From positions 186,001 to 250,000 of the forward strand of contig JAHYIO010000005.1 in assembly GCA_020543525.1 (NCBI GenBank): a stretch of 64,000 bases of DNA, given 5' to 3'. This document shows positions 46,793-57,195 of the stretch, piece after piece. Positions within the stretch are counted from its first letter, which is position 1. Each line of letters opens with the position of its first letter. A program made the position numbers and the translations under genes. The notes beneath the pieces were generated by a model. The model did no database searches and was not told the DNA's origin. It saw only the letters and a list, made by a program, of their open reading frames with translations. The DNA is from Coriolopsis trogii. Its lineage: Eukaryota; Basidiomycota; Agaricomycetes; Polyporales; Polyporaceae.

Positions 46793-48662
46793 TCAATGCT
46801 CGCACATGTTGAACGGCACCTCGTAGACGTGTTCGTTCTGATGAACGACGAACTGGGAACGCTCCTTCATCAGACGCGCACGGTGTCCCTCTGCCTCCCC
46901 GCGTGTGATGGTCCCTTCCCTCGTGTAGTCAGCGATGATGTTGTTCAGCTCCGCCGGAAGTCGTCCCATCGCGAGACCCTTCTCCACGTCCTCCATCACC
47001 CAGTCCTGCTGTTGCGGCAGGACGTCTGTCGTCGACATGATCTCCGTGTCCGGATTGACCAGGAAGAAGCAGAGGATCTTCCGATGTCCAGGCTTCGAGG
47101 GGTCCGCGAGTTCGAACGCGTCGACTCGGTGCTGGTACACGTTCGGGAACGCGATACACTTGTCCTCCTCCGCGACGACGTGCCCGAGGTCCTGGTTGAG
47201 CGCGTCTTCGCCCCCAAACCCGTATGCGACCCAGTAGCCCTTGAGGTCGCTCTGCTCGTACGGCAGCATGTTGAGCACCCCGTTGCTCCCGGTGGTCGTC
47301 CGAAAGGCGAGCCGCGACTCGGTGATGTTCTCGCATGCGTAGTAGTAGAGCCCCGTCGCGACGATGTTCTCGTTCGCCATGCCCTCGACGTGCCACGCGC
47401 CGCCGCCGTACTTTGGGTTCTCTGGCGTGAGGATGATGTTTGCGAGCTTGACGATCACCTGGATCTTCCTCCCTTTGAGCGAGTACTGGACACGCTCTGC
47501 GGCAGGCTGGGGCGCGAAGGGGCGCGTGTCCGGGAGCTTGGGCCACTTGTGCACACGACTCCATGCTCGCTGTTGCTCCCAGTCGTCAAGATCCGGTTCG
47601 TCCAAGTGACTGTACCACATGTATGGATCAGGCTGAACAGCCAACTCAGGATCAGCGGAGAGAGAGTCAGCGAGCGCGCGCTCGAAGAGAGGGACGAAGC
47701 GGGCGACGATAGAGGTGATGGTGGGGTACAGCGTGCCGTGCTGCCTCGGATGGAGATTGTTGATATACCCCAGCGGCTTGACCTCGCCCAGCGCGGACAC
47801 CTGGAAGTCTGTAGGAAGCCACTGATACTCGTCGGAAACGACCCATTCCTTCCAGTTCGCCACAAACTGAAGATCTGGGCGGCGCATCATATAGGCCTCG
47901 TGGGTAAGTAGTTCGTACCGTTGCCCGTCCGTCACGCCGCTCTTGCGGACCTGCGACCCATTGATGCGGAGGCAGTACAGGGAAGGGTGTACGAGATCGA
48001 GCACTTGCTTGTTCGACCCAGGATGCCAATCCTTCTCTTCGTCCGGCACACACTCGAGGAGGGAGACGCCCTTCAGGAGCTCGGACTTCAGTTCTACAGG
48101 AATGAGCGACCTGGATTCGTGTACGCCGTAGATGGCTGTTGCCTAGATCAAACGTCAGCTAGCGGAAGCTGTCAAATATCTGAGCACCTACGAAGAGTCC
48201 TGTCTCGGAATCCCTATGTGAGGCAGCGTATCTGAGCTCATCGAAGATGTAGTCGAGCTGCGCGGTGGTGATGGGGTCGCGCGGCCACTTCTTCGTCCCG
48301 TTGCGATGTTCCAAGCGCTCTTCGCCTCCCCACAGTTTGTCGACGACCGTCTGGTCGTGCTCGACCACCTCGGTCCGCCATCTCGCCACGATGCTGGTGT
48401 CGTGAATCTTGTCCCACCAGCTCGGCTTTGAACGGATCTTGCCTGAGTAGTAGTTCATGCGCAGCTCGATGAGAGTGATGGGCTCGCGCTGCCTGAAGTC
48501 GAAAGGGGACGGGAATGCATCACGAGGCTCTTTTTGTCTGAGAGTGCGTTCCGGCTCCTCCCACCAGTTAGCGAATTCCTCGTACTCGGCCAGAGTTGAT
48601 TCTGGCAAGACTGCGTCGCCTGCAGTTGGAGAGATGTGTGGAGAGGTGCTGGAGTCGTTCAT
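46793..48662 (-). CDS. DUF4246 protein (2-oxoglutarate/Fe(II)-oxygenase-like)
   Basis: A fungal family (PF14033) of about 580-600 residues. Exon 1 starts at 48662 (MNDSSTSPHISPTAGDAV) and contains FRQREPITLIELRMNYYSGK and KPSWWDKI. A short intron near 48140-48190 leads to AIYGVHESRSLIPVELKSEL. The second, long exon ends VPFNMCEH at 46793. AWHVEGMANENIVATGLYYY and later VYQHRVDAFELADP with GHRKILCFFLVNP contain the H-x-E and distal H...R expected of an Fe(II)/2-oxoglutarate oxygenase barrel. The substrate is unknown. A small fragment of a relative lies at 35556-35650. Confidence 0.88.
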
Positions 48663-49014
48663 GTCTGGGATGTCACAGGTGAGGGTAAACGACAGAAATG
48701 GAGGTGCTGCCTTGCCGCCCTGACCTGAGATCGCTAGAGAGGGTACCAGTCCCCAGGGACACTGGACTCTTTATAAACATTCGGCGGAAGCTCAGCCGAT
48801 CGGAACCTGCCGTCTGCACTTGTATACAGAGATCATCAATCAGCGTTGCCACATTAGTCCCCAGCCGACGCCCGCCATGCGCGGTCAGCTGCCTTTTGCG
48901 GCATGTGTAGCGCCTCGTTTCGCGACCGCAAAACGATGACACTCATACAAGAGTAAATATGGAAGCGATGACTCGTAAGACCTGTGTTCCATATCGAAAC
49001 CCTCATAATAGAGC
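48663..49014. other. Intergenic, promoter of the DUF4246 gene
   Basis: This separates the DUF4246 start from the 3' end of the alcohol-dehydrogenase remnant. I see no gene or repeat. Confidence 0.35.
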
Positions 49015-49760
49015 TCAAGCCGTCTCTCGTAGACGCGTCAAGTGCTTCGTCCCGCTGACCGTAGTACCCCGCATCCTGACAAGGCCAGTGGGAATACCAG
49101 CAAGACCATCCGGAGGAGCGTCCACCGGGTTGGGCTACATAACCAGTAGTCAGTACCCACAGCAGAGGGAACAAAGTACTGACTTACCTTGAGGACACCC
49201 ATCTCTAGCCACTCAGTCAGGCTGCTGTGAGCCTCCGAGTCGAGAGCCACCTGCTTGTCAAGTTGTTCCTGGGCCTTCTTCTGCTCCGCCAAGATACAGT
49301 CGTCCCATGTGAGGACAAGCGGACCCCCTGCACCGAGTACGTCGTATGCGAGGGTTTGGGTATCTATAAAAGCGAGATGGCGAAGGAGACGCACTCGACT
49401 GGGCTTCCTCTCGTATCTGTCTCCACCTCAGCCTTAGTCGTAGGTGCGGAAAGGGAGCGGTACAGGACGTGAGTAGCACCGAGCGACTCGATCAACGGCG
49501 TTCCTGGAGAGGATGCGGTAATGATGAAAGGGGAAAACTTGTTGAGTACAGCGAGATGGGATGGTGGCATTATCGACCCGTATTCAAATAGAATGTTTTG
49601 CTAGCCCCGATGTTCTACCTCTATCGTGAGACCGGTTGGTAGGGCCACTGGAAAGGTACGTACAAGTTCGGCCAAGTTCTACACCCCGCAGCTTCCATTG
49701 CCTACGGGAGGCTTGCACCGGCACTGGCTGCGCACTTCAACCCGTCCTCCCGCTGCCATG
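49015..49760 (-). pseudogene. Decayed medium-chain alcohol dehydrogenase / quinone oxidoreductase (ToxD-like)
   Basis: Minus-strand pieces match the second half of zinc-type (MDR) oxidoreductases of the enoyl-reductase-like group. In order they are a degenerate nucleotide-binding region (SVG...NLAEL, with an in-frame TAG), then KFSPFIITASSPGTPLIESL leading to GATHVLYRSL, AEVETDTRGSPVECVSFAIS, DTQTLAYDVLGAGGPLVL and LTEWLEMGVLK. An intron (GTAAGTCAG...TATGTAG) leads to PDGLAGIPTGLVRMR and RLRETA, with the stop at 49017-49015. The frame breaks at a T run near 49370 between FAIS and DTQTLAYD. The N-terminal catalytic domain is missing. One frameshift, one stop codon and lost domains make this a pseudogene, unless the frameshift is an assembly error. 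Confidence 0.7.
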
Positions 49761-51212
49761 CGTACAAATGACTTTGGTGAGTACACATTCTCCAGTAGCT
49801 CGGACGTGGCTGTGGGCTTTCGACCGTGAGGTTGCTGTTGATATCGTTTACGTCGGTGGCCGCGCCTGAGCCGAAAGGGGTGGACGGAGTCGCCAGCAGC
49901 AGTATGGCCTAAAAGTTGCTGAATGAATTGATTGGGGCATATTGATTAGAAACGGCAGGAGATGTGAGACGCGTGCGTGAGGGGAAGGACAGCGGACACT
50001 TATGCATGTGGTGGGAGCCAGAAAAGGCAGTTCAGACGCGCACAACCTCCTCCTCGTCAGCGCCAAACAAAGGCGACTGCTATCACTCCGCTATCCCAGT
50101 CTCTGATCATGTACTGGCCCTCGATCCTACAGGATCGCACTCATTCTGCATCTCTATATCTCGCTATGTAATCATCACTGGCTCTCTAGTGTGTCCCAGG
50201 CACGGTACAGGCGCCCCAAACGATCCGCCAGACACAAGCTCGATAGAAACTTGAAGTCATCACTCTTTATACAGCAACCGCCGCAAACGAGGTACCACAA
50301 ACGAGGTACCACAACACTAGCACACACGGCATGGCTTGCTCCCCGAAGCCGTCTCCTAATTCTGCATATTGCTTGCTTCGTTACCCATCCTTCCAACTCC
50401 GTTCAAGTCTGCACATTGGGGCCGGGGGGATCGCAGCCAATCACGTAGGTATAAACCAATCTCCTGATGTTGAGTGTAATGTTTCGCATATGTACTTACT
50501 TCTCAACCACACTTCGCATCTGAATCGCGCGGATCCCCCGGACTACCTCTTTGTTTCGTCCACATCTTACATTCGACCCCTCCTTCGGCAACAGCATGCG
50601 ATTCAAACCATCGGAGAGGACGTCGCTTGGGCCACGCCCTTGTCGCGTGGAAACACATGCGAGCCGCCACGTTTGCGGAGACCGCGGCCGGATGCCGGAG
50701 AGTAACACTCTCCGCACCCACGCACACCCGGCATGTCTCGACAGAGTTTTAGGTGACTATCGTCTACCGAGTGCTCGTATGTCCGTCTATGTCGAATGCT
50801 CCTAGGAAGTTCGCTCTGACACTTCCCTCTCCAGAAGGCACCGATAGTCTCTCGCGTCCGTCGTGCCTTGGCCCGAACCTGCGTCATGCCCGCTCTTTCC
50901 GCGTGAAACGCGCCCGACCGCTGTCGTTCCCAGCCCATGCGTGCGTCGAGGCTTACGTCTCCGAGGCCATCACCAGGAGGTACGCACGCCGCTACACGCG
51001 CTATTTTGACGGAGGCACTGCTCCAGACGGGCGGAGGACGCGTGTTGGCGTGTTGGAGCGCAATATGTGGTCGCGCAGCGCGATCGCCCCTCCCCTCTTC
51101 CTCTGCCTTCTAGTATCCCCAATGGAACACCCAACACCAACGCGTTGAACCCCACACGGCACACGGCACACGACACAAGACTCCACAATCTCAATCGAAC
51201 CTATCTCGCGCT
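49761..51212. other. Long intergenic stretch
   Basis: About 1.45 kb without a recognisable gene. A 14-bp unit AAACGAGGTACCAC occurs twice in tandem at 50285-50312. The last 100 bp before 51213 are C/A/T-rich (CACACGGCACACGGCACACG near 51152-51175), a plausible core promoter for the coiled-coil gene. Confidence 0.4.
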
Positions 51213-52631
51213 ATGCCTCCCTCGTCCTCCTTCGTCTCCTTTGCGTCGGTCGCGTGCAAGCTCGCGCTCGTGGTCACGACAATAGGCTATGCTGGCATAC
51301 TCGCGCACCGGATGCGCGAGCAGAATGCGCAGCTGCGCAAAGCGGTGGACGAGGGGAAGGATGAGCGCGAGAAGCTGTTGAAGGAATTGGCGGTCGAGCG
51401 ACGGAGGGCGAAGGCCGTCGCGCAGGAGAAGCAGGCGGAGGTCGAGTTTTGGTGGCATATGGAAGGGCTTTCACGAGCTCAGCTTGTGAGGAAGGAGGCG
51501 ATCTTGCAAGAGGTAGAGGCAGAGGCGGTGGCTCAGCGCAACCAGATCCGCGATCTCCAGACGCAGCTTTCCAGCCCCTCGCCTCCAAAGTCCGAGCAGG
51601 GGTCGTGGATAGCAGTAGCAGACGATGCAGATGCACCGCGCGCGGAGCTTCCCGATGTGCGATCGTCCCTCGCGACGTTCGATGATGTCGTCCTCCACAT
51701 GGTCCGGACTTTGAACCTCGAGATCTCCGAAGTAGCCTCGCAGGTGACGAACGCCTTCCGCGTCGCGGAGCCCCCTGACCCGGACATGTTCACGCATGCG
51801 TTTGAGCGCGCGCGCGAGGCTGTCGGGCCCGTCATGGCCGAGCTCCTCGAGACGATCCAGCACCAGGACGATCCGATCCTCATCGACATTGCGCTCAAGG
51901 CCGACATGGTCGGCTTCGCGGCAGAGATCACTTCCGCGTGGGACTTTCAGCACCAGAGCAAGTCTGTCTTTTCCGGCGTGTACAAGCAGATGCAGCGCTC
52001 AGGTACGTCGTCCTTTCTCCATCCACCCCGCCGATTGCTCTGACCTCGGTTCGCAGAGTCCCAGCTGACTTGCGCGCAGTGGCGTGCGCATGCCAGGAAG
52101 TACTCCAAGCAACGGCTGTACAACGGCCGGGATCTCGCAAGCGGCTTCGCTCACCAGCTGGCCGAGCGGATCGCCGACCTACTCATTGTCGCCGGTGGGT
52201 ACGCCGCCGCGGACGCCATACACGAGGAGTACGGCACGCACCTTGAAACGATCGTCCGCACTGCTCTTGATCTCCAGCGGATGACGGGAGAAGAAATCAC
52301 CTCTTGCGACTACGAGGTGCTCGTCGTACGCATCGACGAGGTCTATGACACCGAACAGATGGAGGACATCTATAACGGCGAGATTCTGACCCCGGGCCCC
52401 CAAGGCATTATCCCTCGAGTTCTCTCCACGGCCGACCTAGGTCTCCGCCGCTTGCGGAAGGTAGACGTCAACGTCGATGACGAGCCGCTTGTGCAAGAGG
52501 CGAATGAAGATGGTGTTGTGTCCACGATGTTGCTGAAGCCGAAGGTCGTGCTCGATACTATCGTGTACGAGCTTGGACTTGTAGACGAGGAGGACGCCAG
52601 TCCTTCGACGGCTGAGTCGTCTGTGTCGTAG
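51213..52631 (+). CDS. Coiled-coil protein of unknown function, copy 1
   Basis: It starts MPPSSSFVSFASVACKLALV with a hydrophobic segment (about residues 8-30) that could be a signal anchor. A charged coiled coil follows (about residues 32-115: REQNAQLRKAVDEGKDEREK and similar). The C-terminal globular part includes DPILIDIALKADMVGFAAEI, TSAWDF, VYKQMQRS and, after an intron (GTACGT...TTCGCAG), ESQLTCAQWRAHARKYSKQR, LAERIADLLIVAGGY, ALDLQRMTGEEITSCDYEVL and VVLDTIVYELGL. It ends TAG at 52629-52631, about 450 residues. I do not know a named domain. The gene at 62404-63845 is a diverged relative in both the coiled coil and the C-terminal part. Confidence 0.8.
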
Positions 52632-53573
52632 TGCACCATCAGGACTTCGTCGTCCACCTGACTATGACTCTTACTGTACCTGCGAACCTTGTATCCAGTA
52701 ATCCCTATGCTATGCCGCCTAGTATGTAGTGCACTGTAACCACCATCTATATTGGCTGTTTGCCACAAGAACCACCCTGATTGGATGCAGTTCGGACTTC
52801 CGAGCCACCGTAAACCAGCCAGGATCCCTGTTTGCACATATTTGGGCGTATTTGGACACCATCTTTGTTAGTGAGTTCTTGCACCCTGTCTGCGGTACCG
52901 TTGTCTCTCATATCACCGCAGCGAGCCCCAGTCTCATAGTTTCATGGCGCTAGTATGCACGCTTCTCGCGAATACTCCTCTGGTAGAAGCAGTGCGCACA
53001 TACGAGGTCCGAGTCGGCGACGGAAGCACTATCAAGAATGGCAAGCATATATATTTACAAGAGGCAGTTCATCATAGTGGGTCATAAGTCTGCCTTAGAG
53101 CCAATGGGCACCCTTCGGAGGAATCAACTCGACATTGCAGCTAATACATATCCGGATTTCAAGCCGTTCGTAACAACCGCAGCCATCAAAGTGTTCCCGC
53201 CCTGAACACACTGGCATGACTCGACTCGGGCCCGCGATTCACGACATAATATTAGGCCTATCTCGCTGTAGTTCCGCACAGCCAAGTACAGAGACGAGTT
53301 CCATCAATACTCGGCCCCGGGTCCTGTGAGTAAGTCAATCACCATCTGTCAATTCTCATCAAACGTCTCTGAATATCTCGCAGTGTCGAACTCGAGACGA
53401 CATACCTGGGCAAAGTGCATGAGAGTCCGAGATTGCCTTCCACGGTGGCGCGTGCCGAGTAGACAATTGAATGCCCCGAGCCACTCACATTTATCAGGCA
53501 TGACCAAGTGTGCTTATCAATGGACACGGATAAAAGCTGGCGTAGGATAACTGCGAAGAGGGAGCAATTCCTC
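52632..53573. other. Intergenic, no gene recognised
   Basis: About 940 bp between the coiled-coil gene and esterase 5. Open frames are short and unrelated to known families. An alternative, longer start for esterase 5 would be ATG at 53508 or 53520. Confidence 0.35.
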
Positions 53574-55020
53574 ATGGACCCCGAGTATGCCGCCGCGCTC
53601 GCTGCATTTTCTGCAATCCCCTCTGAGCCTATAAAAGAGTCTGGCCCTCGTCCGGCTCCGACAATCGAGGAACTCCGCGAGAACTACGAGAAATATGTCA
53701 CAGTCCCCATTCAGCGTTATTTCGAGGGTCGACTTCCACCACGTGAGTATCTCTGTCTGTACTTCGCTCGGTCTGTGAATTAACGCCGTTTGAATGACTC
53801 TTCCAGCGTCCGCGTATACTGTGGAGGACAAGTTCATCCCTGGTCCTGGGGGACACCTGCGGGTCCGCTGCGTCCTACCGCCGACAGCCGGTTCGGGCGA
53901 GGAGCGAACTTATCCCGTCGTCTTGAATATTCATGGAGGAGGTATGTTATCAAGCACGACTACATGCAGTTTGACGCATAACGGATTGTGGACTGGAATG
54001 CAGGAAAGTGTGTTGGGACCATCAACGAGGATGACTATATACTCCGTTGTCTGAGCGTCGAGCTCCAAATAGTCACAGTGAATGTAGAGTATCGGTGAGC
54101 TGGGACAATGTTTTTTGGATCCTGACGGACATCTTACCTCATAATGCAATACAGCCTCGCCCCTGAACATCCTTTTCCGGCCGGAGTCGACGACTGCTAT
54201 GCGGCTCTGAAATGGGTAAGTCTCGTGATGGCTCAGCGTTGTAGTTCCGTTGCTCAGTGCGGAGAATAGGTGGCGGAGAACGCAGCATTGCTCCGAGGAG
54301 ACCTGTCGCAAGGTTTCATCGTAATGGGCCATTCCGCAGGAGCGTATCTTTGCGCGGTGATTGCGCACGAGGCGCGCGATGACCCTTTCTTTGACGGACG
54401 GCGGCTCACTGGCCAGCTTCTTCGCGAGCCAGGTACCGCGAACCATCCGGACTCGATCCCGGAGAGGTACGCTTCGTGAACCCTATGCCTTGGCTCCTAT
54501 TCCGATGCGTCCCAAAACGTGACAGTCTCAAGACCGAGTTCACCTCGAGGACAGAGTACAAGAACTACCCGCCGTTTACTGAGGGTGGTCTGGAGAGATT
54601 TGCCAGTATGTATATTCCACCCTGCGCTCTTCTGCTCCCGACCTGAAGGCTAAGCAGCATGAATGTTCTCAGCACTGTACAAGGCTCCTCCAAAGGACCC
54701 ACGTGCTGCACCGATTCTCTACCCCTCACACGCAGGCCTGCCATCGACCTACATCCAGGTGATGGACCTCGATCCACTGCGAGACGATGGCATTGTCTAC
54801 GAGAGACTTCTGAGGGAGGCTGGCGTAACGACGAGAATAGACAGGTACGTTCATATATGCAGGCTGTCTTGGACTATAACTCGGAAATGCTGATTACAAT
54901 ACCTACAGGTACCCTGGCGTGACTCACGGCTTTCACTACAGCTTCCCACAACTCAAAATCGCCGAGAAAGTGAGAGGAGACGTCGTGCAAGGACTTCAAT
55001 GGCTCCTTCGCAGGGCGTAA
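53574..55020 (+). CDS. Alpha/beta-hydrolase fold-3 esterase/lipase, copy 5 (diverged)
   Basis: The start chosen is ATG at 53574 ([16 protein letters not shown]), which aligns with the MxLDPELAAAI start of the other copies. HGGG follows YPVVLNI, an intron follows, and then [16 protein letters not shown] and [21 protein letters not shown]. The nucleophile motif is [10 protein letters not shown], with His where copies 1-4 have Asp. The acid is in [10 protein letters not shown] and the His in [10 protein letters not shown]. The intron after ALKW has a normal GTAAGT donor (54215). The stop codon is TAA at 55018-55020. This is the most diverged member and may be the older gene. Confidence 0.85.
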
Positions 55021-55468
55021 CCCTGACTCGAAGATGGTCGAGGTATTTTTCCTTGATAGTTGATTGTGTCTGCGCCTGCATGATTTGCTACTCTATTACG
55101 AACACATCAATTGAAATCACCACTCAGCAGGTCCATCTAGTAGACGAGTCCAAATCGCCGCATTGCCCGACCTTCCAAACGTACCCCAGACGATAGTAAC
55201 ATTTCCTTTGATGACGGATGCCGCGCGACTGTATGACAACATACTGTCTCTGCGCCTTTGCCCCTGCGGGTGTTCAAGTTGGCCGGCTGCATGATCGCCG
55301 CAGGGAACGGTCATGGAGCGCCTATGGCGTGCAGATCGCATCGGGAAGCCATCGGCTTCTGATCCTAACATGTACAAACAATCACAGGCGCCCCAACCAA
55401 CCTTCCCTGGGCCACTCCACAAGCTCGTTGATCTCCCGAGAAACACTCGTATAACTCACTGCCTGGAT
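55021..55468. other. Intergenic between esterase 5 and an F-box gene
   Basis: No separate gene is seen. The frame of the next gene is open upstream to an ATG at 55313, so part of this stretch could be its extended N-terminus. Confidence 0.35.
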
Positions 55469-56925
55469 ATGCCTTCTCAGCTTATTCTTGACGTTTTACA
55501 CGATGTTTTCCAGCACCTCGACGACGTCAACGATACGCTGAAGCCCGACTATGGCGCCCTTCGAGCATGTGCGCAGACGTGTCGCGAATGGCTGCATCCA
55601 GCCCGGGTGCAGCTCTACAAGAGAGTCTCCCTGCGAGGATTGACCTCTCTGGCATGTTTTTATAGGACCCTCATGGACGTTCCGGAAGTTCGCCCTCTCG
55701 TCCAAACACTCACGATCAGAGAAGAGTACTACCATCCCGGTCGTATACCAGTATGGAGCGGGAGACACCTGAGAACATCGGAGTGGTCCTTCGGCGCCGA
55801 GCTCATTCCTACCCTGAGCGGCTTGGTTAGCCTCTCCATAATGCTCGACGGTTTTTTGTGGGACGAGAAGGCACAGCGCTTCTATCGATCATTCCTCAAG
55901 GCGTGGATGGGCCATCCACATTTGCGCAAGCTCGAGCTCCATAACTTCAATTTTCCGACGTTGCGGTTTATAGCTCGCACTCTGACATCGTTTCCACAAC
56001 TCGAAGCGATATCACTCATTCACGTGGTCGCAGTTCATGGGAAGTCCAAGCAGGTTGACCCTGCGGTTGAGAATGTCATCAGTACGCGTCGGAAGCTGAC
56101 TACAGTTGAGGTGGTGTCATCCATATGCTCTAGACATCTTGTCCCTGGAACTGACACTATTATTGAAACGTATACAGCTGTTTCTTCTAAGCGCCGATGA
56201 GAGTCCGAGCTGCTACCTCCCGTTGTTTGGCACCGCAGTGCAGCACCTATCTATCACTTGGGAATGGGTTCCATTCATGGAAAATATCAAGGAACAAGGG
56301 ACGAACAATGGTGGGTACCAATTTCGGCATCTTCATAGCACTCATTCCAAGATTGCCGACAGTCGTCTCAAATCTCCTCGATCTGAGGACGATCACTCTC
56401 GCCGTGGTCCACCAAGAGTCCATGAGGGATTGGTTGCCCGTGGTCCTTTCCGAGATACGTTCCGAGCGCCTCGAGGAGGTCGTTCTCTTGTTCTTCGCGC
56501 TCGACTACGATGGTTTCGACTTGATCTCTCCGTACTTCCCGCCCGAATCCAGGCTCGACGACCTCCTTTGCGAACCTCCTTTCGACAAGCTACGGGCAGT
56601 GACGTTGTGGACGTACGGATTCTTGAAACCCCGTGTAGTCGCTAAGAGGCTAGAAAAAATGAAGGCGCACTTTCCCAGGTGTCGCGCGCGGGGTATTTTG
56701 CGAGATAACACGACGGTAAGTGGCCATTATTTGTGGCGATCCTTCGATGGCCGTGCCGCTAACCAAACGTGCCATGTCATGTCAGCCACCCCCGGGCTAC
56801 ATCCCACGGTATTGAGAGCCACTCCGCCACATGAATACTTAAAGAGTCAAGACACTGACATGGAGACTCATTCTGACGTATGTACAGCAGGCTGTTTCCA
56901 TCATATGTTCTACGTCATTTCCTGA
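55469..56925 (+). CDS. F-box / leucine-rich-repeat-like protein
   Basis: The start is at 55469 (MPSQLILDVLHDVFQHLDDV), which opens directly with the F-box; an ATG at 55313 in the same frame is the alternative. The F-box continues LRACAQTCREWLHPARVQLY. Leucine-rich segments follow: VRPLVQTLTI, LSGLVSLSIML, HLRKLELHNFNF and FPQLEAISLIH. Intron 1 (GTGGTG...TATACAG, about 69 nt, after KLTTVE) leads to LFLLSADESPSCYLPLFGTA. Intron 2 (56311-56362, 52 nt, GTGGGT...GACAG) leads to VVSNLLDLRTITLAVVHQES. The C-terminal end after RDNTT is uncertain, because a GTAAGT there may be a further donor. The substrate is unknown. Confidence 0.72.
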
Positions 56926-57195
56926 CTATCCACATATCCCCAGTAGCCTTGGTGAGATCGACGATAGCGTCACAACTCGCGTATATCCGATTTGTATTAG
57001 TACAGCTGAGGTCCAATACAAGCATATACCTACAGCAACACGCGATCAGCCTAGAGTACCGGAGGGCTAAGACGATCTGACAGTTTGATTCTGCGGGGAA
57101 GGACGTGACTATATGCCGGGCTTACAGGATGTATCAGCTACAGAATACCGGTACCAGACAAGAAACACGACGTACAAGGGGCAAGTTTTGTTAAG
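56926..57195. terminator. Convergent intergenic region of two F-box genes
   Basis: About 270 bp between facing stop codons. No gene or repeat is seen. Confidence 0.3.

Noticed and set aside
31051..48662. Secondary-metabolite gene cluster (esterases, methyltransferase, DUF4246 oxygenase)
   Set aside because: No backbone enzyme (PKS, NRPS, terpene synthase), P450 or cluster regulator is present; local paralogue expansion explains the content better.
56290..56362. Frame change in the F-box gene at 55.5-56.9 kb suggesting a pseudogene
   Set aside because: A 52-nt intron at 56311-56362 (GTGGGT...GACAG) joins GTNN to VVSNLLDL in frame.
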